A stretch of 64,000 bases of DNA from the NCBI GenBank assembly GCA_025617745.1, contig CM046870.1:5581618-5645617 (forward strand), in the 5' to 3' direction. Source of the DNA: Heliocidaris erythrogramma. Its lineage: Eukaryota > Echinodermata > Echinoidea > Camarodonta > Echinometridae. Positions within the stretch are counted from its first letter, which is position 1. The number at the start of each line of letters is the position of its first letter. The translations under genes and the position numbers were made by a program. The notes below the pieces were generated by a model that saw only the letters and a program-made list of their open reading frames with translations, did not search any database and was not told the origin of the DNA. This document shows, piece by piece, positions 48,025 to 60,062 of the stretch.

Positions 48025-50117
48025 AACGGTAATTATTTGCTTATTATTATCAATGTACTGTTAGCATAATTACAGCGGCGGGTTATTTTCTCAACTAGGA
48101 AAAAAAGTAAAAACATATAGCTGTATAACAAAACGTATACTCTGATACATTAAGATATACGACAAACACTAACAATGCAAAATAATATGTATCAAAAGTA
48201 GAAAAATCAGTTATGTATATATTCATATTATATCCACGCTTTTTTGGGAATAAGCCGATAATTGAAAGCACAAATTTATTTACGATAATACACTGAATGA
48301 TAAATTAAACAAGTTATAATAGTATATAGAAATAAGATCATTAAGGTATTCATATATGATAATTTACTCATATTTACAAAGCTCATCTCTAATATTAGAT
48401 AAATGAAGAAGATACACTTGTCATCAAAAATACGTAATATTATCTCATATGAAAAAGCTGCATGAAGCAATATGTTTCACTCCAAAATTGCTCAAAATAC
48501 AAAATATCAAATATCCAGGTAGCTGTAGACATGGAATGAGGAGCAAATGTTACTCATCAGGTACTATTTAATACATGTGGATTTTAAAGTCATTAGAGTA
48601 ATGAACCATAATACTAACAAGTGGAAAGAATAGCTCGAAGCATCATAGCCAAACCGAATCTCAACGCCTGCAGCATCATCGGAACTCACTCTAACTATGA
48701 CTATGACTTTATCACCCTCTCCACTCTCTCTCCACCCCACCCCTACAACCCCATCTCTCTCTCTCTCCCTCTCTCTCCCTCCTTCTCCCTCTCCCCTTCC
48801 CCCTCCCCTCTCTCTCTCTCTTCCTTTCTTTACCCCCCCCCCCTCCCCCTCTCTCTTCTCCTATCTCTCTCCCTCTCTCTCTTTATTTACCCCCCTCTCT
48901 TTCTCACCCTCTCTCGCTCTCCTCTCTCTCTTTCTTTATTCCCCTCTAGCTCTCTCCTATTCTTTCTCTCTTTCCCTTGTCTAATCTCTCCTCCTTTTGA
49001 TTTTCCCTCTCACACATACACTACATCTTTTTGTTTTGACCTTTTCTTTTGTCTAGAACTTAATCCTTATATTCATTAATTACAAAATACACCCAATTAA
49101 GTGGTCCTATCGTCTTCTTTCCTCGACATTTCCCCCCTCCCTTTCTCCCATTATCTCTTTTTCTTTTTCTTTTTTTTTCTACGTCATTCGATTAGGAGGG
49201 CACGTGCCTCTGTAGCTACTCCACGGTTTACTGCATGCATTGCCTTCAAGGGGGCGATGCCGGCCCTGTTTTCTGCTAGATCATGATATACGCCTCTCCT
49301 GCCATGCATGCATGTAGTGATGGCCCGTCGATATTCATGAAATTATGAAATACCAGCATCTTATAGCGATCATGATGTAGGTAAAAGTTGGCGTGTGTGG
49401 TTACATACATGTATCTGACTACCAGCATAGTTTTCCCCCACTTCTTTACTAGCAAAAAAACCTCAAAGAATAAAAAGTGTGAATTCCTATATAAGATTGA
49501 ATGGAAGGGGCAATTTGTCACTCCCCATTACAAATTTCACTATTTTAGTACGAGTAATCATCATAATGCTCTTAAGCCCTCTTGTGTTTACAATATGAAA
49601 ATTAGGAACAAGTGAATGTATGACTAAATACCATTAATGTGGTCTGTATAGCATTGCCCGTATTTGTTAGATTGTCATTTCTTCATATTCTGGAGAAGCT
49701 GGGGGCGGGGTTCATTTTCTGAATGAGAGTGAGGGCGTTTACATATTAATTCTTTCTTAAAGTATTCTACGAGGCACTAAAGTAAAGATGCGCAATTTTC
49801 GCACTGAAATTCTAATGCAGTAAAAATGTCCTTGGGCCAAAAGATGCGTGTGAGTGTTTTATGTCGACAAAGAAGTATGTTCATAATGACATTCCATACC
49901 TTTCATTTAGCTTATAATTATACGATCATTTCCCAATTTATGTAAATCGTTGTTAGCTCTGCAGTTTGATATACATGTATATCCATAATTTCTGTCACGC
50001 ATTTATCAAATGTTTGAAGGTCCTGCAATATCAGTACTAAGCGAGCTATAGCATGAGGCGCTCGTGTTAGCACGCATTCATGTATTTTCTTTCATCGGGC
50101 GAGTGGCATTATGCAAG

Positions 50118-50195
50118 TGGGATTCGAACCCCGTACCACGTGTTGCATATAGTCGAGTCCGGTGACTTATCCAACTGACCGCGACACAAGTCTGA
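50118..50195 (-). repeat. tRNA-derived sequence in the C duplicate
   Basis: This is the counterpart of 33367-33450, with the B box 'gggattcgaacccc' visible on the plus strand and an A box-like stretch about 50 bases away. A functional tRNA is unlikely, since the acceptor arm is poor in both copies. Confidence 0.5.
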
Positions 50196-51914
50196 TACAT
50201 TTATCTATTTGGGGTGGGGCATCTGCCCCATTGCAGCCATCCATATTCGACGCCCCCAGTACCCCGGTAATACGATACGCCTACATTAACACTGGTACAA
50301 GCATCCTTCCGGTAACTTGATACAAGTGATAATATTTTCTTGCTAATGACCAGGCAATACACACAAAAAACTGCTGTCGCATGAAGCCAACGGACACAGC
50401 TTCTTTGGAATAACAAATAGGCCTCGGTCTGAAAAGAAGACAAAAATTGGTAAGTTTTCTCGTATAATTTCGTATTTTTAGTTTACTTGATTGCCCGATG
50501 TTGTTGCATTGCATTTTCTTATCATTTATCACGTTTATTGTTTCGTTTGTTTGTTTGTTTCTTTCTTTCTTTTACTTTGCTTGTTGAAAACAGAAGCAAA
50601 CACTTTTCAGTTTCTAAAAGTAAATAATCAATAGATCAAATATCCGACTCAAGATTATTATATTCTATGAAAGAAAGTCCTGTGAAAGGTATTTTTATAT
50701 CTTTCAAACTGCTGTTCCCCTGGCATATAGCTGGGCATATTAAGCTATCAGATTTGCAAATTATTAAATTAATGAAAATCACATTTTTAAAAGCAATTTT
50801 TGAAGCATGCATTAGAATCAGATGCTAAGTCAGCTACTGATTTATGGCCAACGTTTATACTTTCAAATAGTTTTTGCAATAACCTGTAATTCGAATTTCA
50901 TCTCTATTATATTCTGTTAATTGCTTATAATCAGATATCACTTCCATCATGTAAAATTCAGATATAGATAATGTAGTCTAGATGTGTGTGATCTGGACAC
51001 AATGTTTTTAAGTTCACTTTTTTAAAAAGATTTGGTAACTTTGTAGAGGCTTGATAAAATCTGAGCTGCCTGGCCTTACATGCTATCAGTATATGTAATA
51101 TGGTGTAAAAATGAAGCCCAGGGGGAAAAGCACTTCAAAATCAAATCCTTCACAAAAGTAAACATAATATATGCAATTGACGCGAAATGACAGACTCATT
51201 TCCCCCCATAGACTTAGTGTTAGACTAAAGCGTATGACCATACGCTTTCGTAAATGGGAGTATTAAGTCATATCTTAATAATAGCATTATATATTTGAAA
51301 ACCTTTCTATGCCTGGATATTTATTTATCCTTCTGAACATCATTATATAAGACAGATATCAAAATTCAACAATTTATTAAGTCCCTTTAAAGCAATTTGT
51401 GTATCTTTTTTGTCAAAATTTCCCGAATCTGTTCTTTTGTAGGACTACAAAATTATTTAAACGTGATAAATATCCATCCAAAGTATTAACGCTATCGAGA
51501 ATTTCGAGATAACTATGAAAATCAAAACAAAAACAGATGAAAATATGTGTAAGTATATTTAATTTGGGTATTCCCTCTCCCGAAGTGCGTTTGTCGAAAC
51601 GCTCTTGGGACGTTTCGAAACAGAACAAACAACAACCGAACAAAAGAAATTCGAAATAGGCTGTTTTTTAACACACTAAACGATTATAATTTTGCTTGAA
51701 ACTTGTCAATTTTTTGTTCGTTTTTGTTGTTCATTATGTTATTTTTATGATGCAGTGCAGGATAGATTAATATAATATCAATTGAAATAGATTGTAACCA
51801 TGCTTTTAAATTAAAGATGCTTTTGTTTATTCATTTTAATCATCTATACTCATTTAATAATTATTAATTAGTCTGTCTATGAATCTCGTCATTCTTTTTT
51901 AAAGAACCCCAACC

Positions 51915-52086
51915 ATGATGTTCATCCTGATTGGTTTAGCCGAGGTACTTTGCGTATTGGCCTTGGTATTGGTCGGCATATGGATGGGCGTGTACCGAGG
52001 GGGCGTGGCTTGGGATGGCTCCACCTCCGAATTCAACCTCCATCCAATCATGATGACGCTTGGTCTCATTGTCTTCAACGCCAATG
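51915..52086 (+). CDS. CYB561: Cytochrome b561, copy C, exon 1 only (orphan exon)
   Basis: The exon starts MMFILIGLAEVL and ends in phase 1 at a GTAAGG donor, as in copy B. It carries the first haem-histidine motif NLHPIMMTLG and YRGGVAWD. It differs from B by SEFNLHP for SECNLHP. No exon 2-4 follows in this window: intron 1 homology stops at 52373 and retrotransposon DNA follows. Its missing partner exons match what is present, inverted, in copy A. Confidence 0.88.
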
Positions 52087-52373
52087 GTAAGGAACATGGT
52101 ATAAGGCAATTTCTGAAGGACCGACATAGAAACAGTAACGGGTCCAGGGGGCACTGCGGTACCCCCCCCCCCCCCCCCGAGGGAAAAATGTGGCATATCT
52201 TATGTACACATTTCATTACAAATAAATGAATGTACAATGTTCGAACTTTTAGAACGATTATTATCGTCAAAGGATTATTGGACACCTGCCCCCCCCCCCC
52301 CCCCCCCTGGGCAGAGAAGTCTGGATCCGCCGCTGAGAAGAGTACTATTTAAACTGAATACGATTAAAGTGTA

Positions 52374-52680
52374 CATGTACATGTATATTATTATTATTAT
52401 TATTATTATTTATTCGGCAAAGACAAAAATCAAGAAATCAGAGGATACAAAACAGTAGATTAGAAGAGAGTCACATGGATGCCGGGAAAAGAAAAAGATT
52501 AACCAAATAACTATGACCCGAAGGTCTTCTTTTCCAATCCATGTGACTTTACATAAATGAAATAGAATAAAATAAGATACAATTAATGAATTACAGTTAC
52601 AATTTTCAGAAATAGTAATCCTAACGTAAAAAGAAAGTCCACACCGGTATTGAATTAACTGCAAGAAAAAACAGAAAAAG
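52374..52680 (-). mobile_element. 3' end of a LINE with (AAT)n tail
   Basis: On the minus strand the stretch runs through an LINE-like terminal frame (FFPGIHVTLF then stop) into 'ctttgccgaataaataat' and an (AAT)n tract at about 52385-52412, the usual tail form of CR1-group LINEs. It directly abuts the end of the C duplicate. Confidence 0.55.
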
Positions 52681-52687
52681 ATATTTC

Positions 52688-53720
52688 TTGCACAAAGCAA
52701 ATGGGATGATAAAACAAGACCTGCGGTGGAACACTCATGTGGACACACTACGCACCAAGGCAGCCAGAACCATGGGGCTCCTGAGAAGAAATCTTGGCTC
52801 ATGTAGTACAAAAGTGAGGGAAACTGCCTACAAGACCCTAGTTCGTCCCCAGCTTGAGTATGCCTCATGTGCATGGAATCCTTACAGGCAACGTGACATC
52901 AACTTACTGGAGGGTATCCAGAAACAAGGAGCACGCTTCGTCAACCAAGACTTTAGAAGGACTGCAAGTGTGTCACAAATGATCTCTCTACTGTCCTGGA
53001 ACACCCTAGAGCAGAGACGAATGTTTTCCCAGTGCGAGATGTTCTATAAAATCCACAGGAACATGGTTAATATCCAATTACCACCTGATTTACACCTGGT
53101 CTTGCACCAGAGAGTGACACGTACACACACCTCACATCCATTTACGTTTCATCAGCTTCCCTGCAGAGTGGACTGCTATATGTACAGCTTTTCCCCCAGA
53201 GTTATTCCCATATGGAACAGACTCCCAGCAGCTGCAGTAGGATCTAGCTCGATCGCTGGTTTTCGGACCTCGGCAGTCCCATCCATCCATCATCACCATG
53301 ATGGGCACATCCACCAGAACCCTGTAGGAAGGGAAGCCATGAAGCCGGCATTCATCACCATGCACCCTGCCTCTTTTCACCCTCTGTTGACATCACTTAC
53401 ACAATGTCTGGCTTCTTTTACTTCTTTTATTTGCACGCTGCACACTACACACACACATGGATTATCATTTTTATTCCACCCTGGACAGCTGTGAAGAAAG
53501 CTTTTTGGGTGCAACCAATTCAAGATTCAAGATTCAAGGAGAGGAGCACGCAAGAAACGTCACGGAGCCGCCAGTCCATGCCCAACCGACTGCAGCTCCA
53601 CCCACCCACCCCCCCCCCCCCATGAACCCTGTCCGAACCCCCACCATTCTGTCCCTATCACCCTTACACCTGCATTAAAACAAAACAAATTCCAGGTGGA
53701 CTTTCCCTTAAATAAATAAA
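52688..53720 (+). mobile_element. 5'-truncated LINE: C-terminal reverse transcriptase fragment
   Basis: The plus frame 52688-53494 gives LRWNTHVDTLRTKAARTMGLLRRNLG, YKTLVRPQLEYASCAWNPY and RVIPIWNRLPAAAV. This is the standard post-YADD 'thumb' and C-terminal tail of CR1/Jockey-group RTs (KTLVRPxLEYAS.WNP and WNxLP). It ends near an AATAAATA-rich tail at about 53710-53730. The RT catalytic core is absent. The frame itself is intact, so the insertion is fairly recent. Confidence 0.88.
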
Positions 53721-54088
53721 TACAATACAAAACAATAATGTCGCCTTGTGCACATGTATATAGCACCGGGGGAAAAAAAAGTAGGTGAATACAATGTATG
53801 TTGTTGTTGTAGTTGAATATGATGGCGCACTTCAATCTCTCCAGATTATACGCGCCAGCCACTTTCGTCAGTGGGACTTCGGCTAAGGAAGGCCCACGTA
53901 TAACGTCGATCCATTTGGTGATTATTAGTTGCATGAAATCATTAGTGAAAACAGATTATATATATATATTCCATCACCTAAATTAGTACACGAAAGCCGA
54001 AGCGAAATAGCAAAATACAATAATCCAGTTTAAGAATTGTGAGATAAATGCAATGCGCGCGATACAAACTGTTCATGGAAAAAGCAGA

Positions 54089-57000
54089 CTAACCAAAACG
54101 GTTAGTGGCATGTACATAACATAATAATTCCCGAATATAATCAGGGTTAGTCAAAAGTTGCTTAAGGGTTGGGTTATTGAGTTTTAACTTTCTGATCATT
54201 ATGTGTCTCTCTTTTTCGTATTTTGAACAATATAAAATGAAATGTTCGATAGTTTCAAATACTTTACACACTTCGCAAAGACCGGAAGAATGCTGATTGA
54301 TTTGTAACATATAAAAATTTAATGTACACTTACCTACTCTCAGTTGTTGGATCAGGCATTCATCTCTCCGAGACAAGCCTTTTCTGTATGCCTGCTCGGT
54401 AACCTTGTCCTGCAGAGCATATAGAAATCTTCCCTTTTCTGAACTATTCCATTCATTTTGCCAAATATTTTTATAATAAACCAACCGAGAGCATGCAAGT
54501 TCGCTTGTAGTGTTAGATAAAACAATGTCTAAATGATTTTTCAGAGCGCCTTTCTTGGCAGCCCTATCAACTATTTCATTGCCGTTAATATCACAGTGAG
54601 ATGGAATCCATTCAAAAAAGACAAGAATATCCTTTGACAAAAAATTATGAATTTTGTGTAAGATTTCATTGACAACAGCGCATCTAATAAAGTATGAGTC
54701 GATCATTTGAAGGGCTGACAATGAGTCGCTAAAAATGACCACTGAACAGGACTTTACGAAACTGTCTAACCACTCCAGAGCCATTAGAATGGCGACGAGT
54801 TCCGCTCTCATGATACATACATGTGACAATCTAAAAGATTTAATCACCTGATATTGGGGAACATAAAACGCAGCTCCTGTTCTGAGATCTTCAAGTTTAG
54901 ACCCATCTGTATATACATGCAAATATCCTTTCCATATTATTCCTATTCTGTCCTGAACAATGGATTTCATCTCGGCTGCAAGCATATCCCTTTTTGGTAT
55001 TTTACCTCGAGTATCAAATGACACATGAGGACGGGATAATCGCCATTCGGGAATTTTCGGTATTAAATTGTCTTGATTTTCTACATTAACTTCGTCTCGA
55101 CTGGCTCTAAGGCTAAATGGTGCTTTCCCACCCTTCCATTCACTTCTATTCATGGTATAATGATCACCAAGAATTTCTTTAGAAGGATGACTGGATGAGC
55201 TAAACAACAAATAATATCTAAATTTATCATTAAATAATTTTCTCCTAAGTTCCAGCGGCAATTCTCCGGTTAACACCTGTAGAGCCTCCAAGGATACATT
55301 ATGTATAGTCCCTGTAATAATTTTTTGTGCTCTGTATTGTATAGCGTCTAGCTTTTTCTTCAGAGATATACACGCAGAATCATACATTTCACTGCCATAG
55401 TCTAAAACAGATAAAATAAGTCCTTTATATATCATCATCAAAATTTCATACTTATTTCCCCATGTAGTTCCTGAAACGCAACGTAATAAATTTAATCTTT
55501 TCTTACACTTCTCAATAATTGCGTTAATATGGACCGACCAAGTTAGTTTATAATCCAGCCACATACCAAGAAACTTAAACTGCTCACAATGAGGCAAAAC
55601 ATGCCCATTTATTTTCAAAGCAATGTCTTTCTTTTGTTTATTGGTAAATACCAAAACTACCGACTTGGTGTGTGAAATCTTTAATTTCCACCTCCAGCAC
55701 CAAATTTCGATTTCATGGAGGGCTTCCTGTAGTTTCTGGCGAACCAGATCTAAGTTGGAACCAGAAAACCAAATTGCAATATCATCGGCATAACATGATA
55801 ATTTAACTCCACTTTCGTTAATCTTTAAGTCATTCAACATCAAAGTAAAAAGTACAGGACTTAAAGAGCTCCCTTGTGGGATACCGTTTTCTAACACATA
55901 ATTTTCCGACAAACAATTGTTAACCTTAACATTACAATATCTATTCTTTAAGAAAGCTTTAATAAAACACAATAATTTTCCATGAATTTTTAACCTTGAC
56001 AATTTTTTGAAGAGACCTCCTTTCCATAACGAGTCATATGCCTTTTCCAAGTCTAGAAAAACAGCTACAGTATATTTTTTCTCACTCAATGCTGAATGTA
56101 TGTCGGTCTCGAGTCTGATTAAATGATCTTTGACATTTCGATATTTACGGAATCCTGATTGAATTGGGTTTAAAAGTTTATTTTTATCTAAATACCAAGT
56201 CAGCCGATTTTTAATCATTTTTTCCATGACTTTAAAGAGGGAAGATAATAACGAAATTGGTCTGTAAGATGACACATCCGTCGCTTCTTTTCCAGGTTTC
56301 AAAATAGGTATCTGGACAACTTCATACCACTGGCTTGGAAAACATGAATTTTCCCAGATTTCATTATATAACTCTAATATGTAAACAAGTGCTATTGGGG
56401 GCAAGTTTTTTAGCATAATCACATAAATGTCATCCTTACCTGGAGCGGAGTTTCTCATTTCTTTTAAAACGTTCCTCAACTCATTCATATTAAAATCATC
56501 ATTAATACAGTCATCATCCATAATGTGGGTAAATAGAGCATCATCAATTTCATTATCGTTTACGGAAAATGATCTATCAATAGATTTGAAAAAGGATGCC
56601 ACGGCGTTTGCTTTATCTTTAGACTCACTTACCATATTACCATCAACGATTAGATTGTGAAAAATGTGAGTGTTCTTTGTGCTGTCTCGCATTCCTTTCA
56701 CCTGTTTCCACACTTTCCCTATGTCTGTAAATCTATTCATTCTAGCACAGTATTGAGACCAATAGTCGAAACGAGCCCTTCTCTGTACCTTCTGTGCAAA
56801 GGCTTTCTTTTGTAAGTATTGTTTAACATCATTTATGTCATAATACCTTTTTAATCTGTTTTTAATATGATTCCTCTCCGCAACTGCTTTTTGACACTCC
56901 TCGTTCCACCAAGGAGTTATTTTACTTCTTTTCCCCCTCCTAGTCGAACTCGACGAATGTACCTGTTTGACGCATTCAGAATAACATTAACAATGGCGTT

Positions 57001-57831
57001 GTATCGACTTTGAATATCTAATTTAAAGTCACTATTATACTCTTGATTTGATAATTCCTCTTTTATTGCATTTCTATACCCTTCCCAATTTACATTTCTA
57101 AAACTCCATCTAAATCCGATATCTGTGTATTCATGTATAATCGTATTGCCCGACTGTTTCAATTTAATAACAATCGCATTGTGATCACTGCCAAAGTTGT
57201 TAGACCGTACTTCCCACTCCATTTTACACGCTAGTTCCTTGGAAACTATAGATAAATCTAACATTGAATGTGTTCCAAAATGAGGGTCTAACCTCGTTGG
57301 AGAACCGTCATTTAGCAATGCTAGATCATGATCTTCCATAAAAGTCTCTACGGTTCTGCCGTTTGCATCTAATTTACTGCTCCCCCAGAGTGGGTTGTGG
57401 CTATTAAAGTCGCCCCGAATTATGATCCTCCCTGGCACATTTCTAACCATTTCATTTAATTCTTCCACTTCAATCTTTTTACATGGATTATAATAATTAA
57501 AAATTGAAATGATCCCTTTCTTTGAAAAAATATCAACTCTTTGGTATTCGATATTCCCTTTAACATTCATAACCTGGAAAGTAATATCCTTTTTTAAATA
57601 TATAACTAGACCACCTCTTCTACCATCCGGTCTATTTCTACAGACACAAATGTAATTCGGAATAAAAGACACATTATAATCATTAAACCATGTTTCCTGA
57701 ATGCACATAATATCTGGGTTAGAACCCAATAAATTATTATCAAATATTGACGTTAAAAAGTCCGCACCATGTGAAATCATACCTTGTGCATTCCATTGTA
57801 GTATAGTTATATCTGAAACGGGCTGTGTCAT
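54089..57831 (-). mobile_element. Non-LTR retrotransposon ORF2: endonuclease, reverse transcriptase, RNase H (one frameshift)
   Basis: The ATG at 57831 overlaps the ORF1 stop (ATGA), as expected for reinitiation. The 57831-56917 part is an APE-type endonuclease (LQWNAQG, CIQETW, RGDFNSHNPLWG, NFGSDHN). A one-base gain in a G run near 56930 shifts the frame. The rest continues to 54089 with RT motifs SSYRPISLLSSLFK, FLDLEKAYDSLW, GIPQGSSLSPVLF and YADD (about residues 317-320 of the 883-codon frame). It then has an RNase H domain with YTDGSK, MRAELVAI, FSDSLSAL and NEIVDRAAKKG, and a final CEVC...H...C cluster. EN-RT-RNase H order with a CCHC ORF1 fits the I-group of LINEs (I, Nimb, Loa). Apart from the single shift, it is complete. 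Confidence 0.93.
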
Positions 57832-58428
57832 TTAAGGCGGCTTTTTACCATTTCCATGGTAATGTCCGCCTTTAAAAAATCTTTACCCGCTTTGACAGCA
57901 GCTTCCACAAATTGATCATCGTTCTCAGAAAGAAGTAACTTACGAATCGCAACCAGAATAAACATAATCAAATCTAATGATGTCACATTATTGGGAAAGC
58001 CAGTTTGATTAATATTTGAAGAACCCTGCTCAGACTCCCCGTCTCTTTCCCGCCTTTTCTCTTTTCTCTTGTTTACTTGAGCCGCAGGTGGGATATGGGA
58101 GTGAGGGCTTGTTTCATGTCCAGGACTCTGTAATTTTAAGTTGGAATCTAATTTGTTCTGTTTACTTTGAGGGTTCTCTTTGGAGTTACTCGTGTTGACT
58201 GTGTTATTAGTTGTCTCTACAACATTTACATTTTTCTGAGTGCGATACACTTTTGTCGCTTGCGCGTATGTGAGCTTTTCATTCAGTTTAATTGTTTGTA
58301 TTTGCTTAGCTTCTATATAAGATTTGCATCCTTGATACGCCGCTGAGTGATTATCTCCACATCTAAAGCACTTCCTGTTTTCCTTTTGTGCGCAAGCGTC
58401 AAATTCATGTTCGCCTCCGCATCTCACG
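57828..58428 (-). mobile_element. Non-LTR retrotransposon ORF1, C-terminal part, cut in the second zinc knuckle
   Basis: The frame starts without a methionine at VRCGGEHEFDAC, the remainder of a CCHC knuckle whose first cysteine lies in the 6013-6818 piece. It then has a full third knuckle, CFRCGDNHSAAYQGC, and a polar K/N/S/Q-rich tail ending at the ATGA overlap with ORF2. Upstream (above 58428) the frame degenerates into GAGTTTC satellite. Together with the other piece, three knuckles would be complete with an 11-base overlap. Confidence 0.9.
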
Positions 58429-58430
58429 AG

Positions 58431-60062
58431 AATTTCTAACCTTCGAGTCTCGAGTTTCGAGCCGTGATATTCGAGTTTCGAGTTGTGAAATTCAAGTTTC
58501 AAGTTACAAGTCATATTTCAAGTCCATTATCAAAACTCAAGTAACAAAGTCGAACCCAATTTTCAAGTTTTATTCCTATTTTCAAGTAATTTCCTACTTT
58601 TCGAGTATTACCCACAGTTCAAGTTTGATCCGAATTTCGAGTCACAACCCAGGATTCTAGTCATCGTGCATATTTCAAGTCATGCATCTACTTTCGAGTT
58701 ATAAAGATTTTTCGAGTTTCGAGTCGTGATATTCGAGTTTCGAGTTGTGAAATTCAAGTTTCAAGTTACAAGTCATTTTTCAAGTCCATTATCAAAACTC
58801 AAGTAACAAAGTCGAACCCAATTTTCAAGTTTTATTCCTATTTTCAAGTAATTTCCTACTTTTCGAGTATTACCCACAGTTCAAGTTTGATCCGAATTTC
58901 GAGTCACAACCCAGGATTCTAGTCATCGTGCATATTTCAAGTCATGCATCTACTTTCGAGTTATAAAGATTTTTCGAGTTTCGAGTCGTGAAATTCGAGT
59001 TTCGAGTTGTGAAATTCAAGTTTCAAGTTACAAGTCATATTTCAAGTCCATTATCAAAACTCAAGTAACAAAGTCGAACCCAATTTTCAAGTTTTATTCC
59101 TATTTTCAAGTAATTTCCTACTTTTCGAGTATTACCCACAGTTCAAGTTTGATCCAAATTTCGAGTCACAATCCAGGATTCTAGTCATCGTCCATATTTC
59201 AAGTCATGCATCTACTTTCGAGTTATAAAGATTTTTCGAGTTTCGAGTCGTGATATTCGAGTTTCGAGTTGTGAAATTCAAGTTTCAAGTTACAAGTCAT
59301 ATTTCAAGTCCATTATCAAAACTCAAGTAACAAAGTCGAACCAAATTTTCAAGTTTTATTCCTATTTTCAAGTAATTTCCTACCTTTCGAGTATTACCCA
59401 CAGTTCAAGTTTGATCCAAATTTCGAGTCACAATCCAGGATTCCAGTCATCGTCCATATTTCAAGTCATGCATCTACTTTCGAGTTATAAAGATTTTTCG
59501 AGTTTCGAGTCGTGATATTCGAGTTTCGAGTTGTGAAATTCAAGTTTCAAGTTACAAGTCATATTTCAAGTCCATTATCAAAACTCAAGTAACAAAGTCG
59601 AACCAAATTTTCAAGTTTTATTCCTATTTTCAAGTAATTTCCTACCTTTCGAGTATTACCCACAGTTCAAGTTTGATCCAAATTTCGAGTCACAATCCAG
59701 GATTCCAGTCATCGTCATATTTCAAGTCATGCATCTACTTTCGAGTTATAAAGATTTTTCGAGTCATAAAACAACTTCGAGTCAACAAAGCAGTTCGAGT
59801 CATAATTAAAAAATGGAGTCATTTACAGATTTGAAGTCATGAATCTATTTTCGAGTCATAATGCTTTTTTCGAGTCATGAGAAATCTTCGAGTCATAATT
59901 CAGAATTCGAGTTATAATGCAGATTTCAAGTCATGATTTTATTTTCGAGTCGTAAAGATTTTTCGAGTCTTAAAATTTTTTTTTGAGTCAACAACAAAGT
60001 TCGAGTCATAATTCAGAATTTGAGTCATAATGCAGATTTCAAGTCATGAATCTATTTTCGAG
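58431..60062. repeat. Satellite array, unit about 262 bp, five units plus degenerate tail
   Basis: Five units start with 'tcgagtttcgagtcgtgata' or close variants at about 58449, 58712, 58974, 59235 and 59497, each ending near 'gagttataaagattt'. Within a unit, short words (ttcgagt, ttcaagt) recur every 15-25 bases, so the long unit is a higher-order repeat of a short one. From about 59757 the order breaks into irregular 'ttcgagtcataa' words. Open frames within it are not genes. Confidence 0.93.

Larger units (their letters stand above)
46476..48502. other. Intergenic spacer between DIRS element and C duplicate
   Basis: No gene is recognised. Contents listed separately are a MITE (47081-47214), an ACT microsatellite (about 47636-47710) and a foldback (47893-48024). 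The rest is AT-rich. Confidence 0.6.
48503..52373 (+). repeat. Direct duplicate, C copy: CYB561 upstream region, exon 1 and 5' part of intron 1
   Basis: This is the partner of 32012-35928. It ends at 'gattaaagtgta' (52373), after which the sequence is a simple repeat and LINE DNA. It lacks the B-specific MITE and contains a CT-rich expansion at 48686-48955. That expansion creates long open frames (L/S/P-rich) that are not genes. Confidence 0.92.

Noticed and set aside
48621..49079. L/S/P-rich open frame
   Set aside because: It is translated CT microsatellite. The same region in copy B (32125-32316) lacks the expansion.
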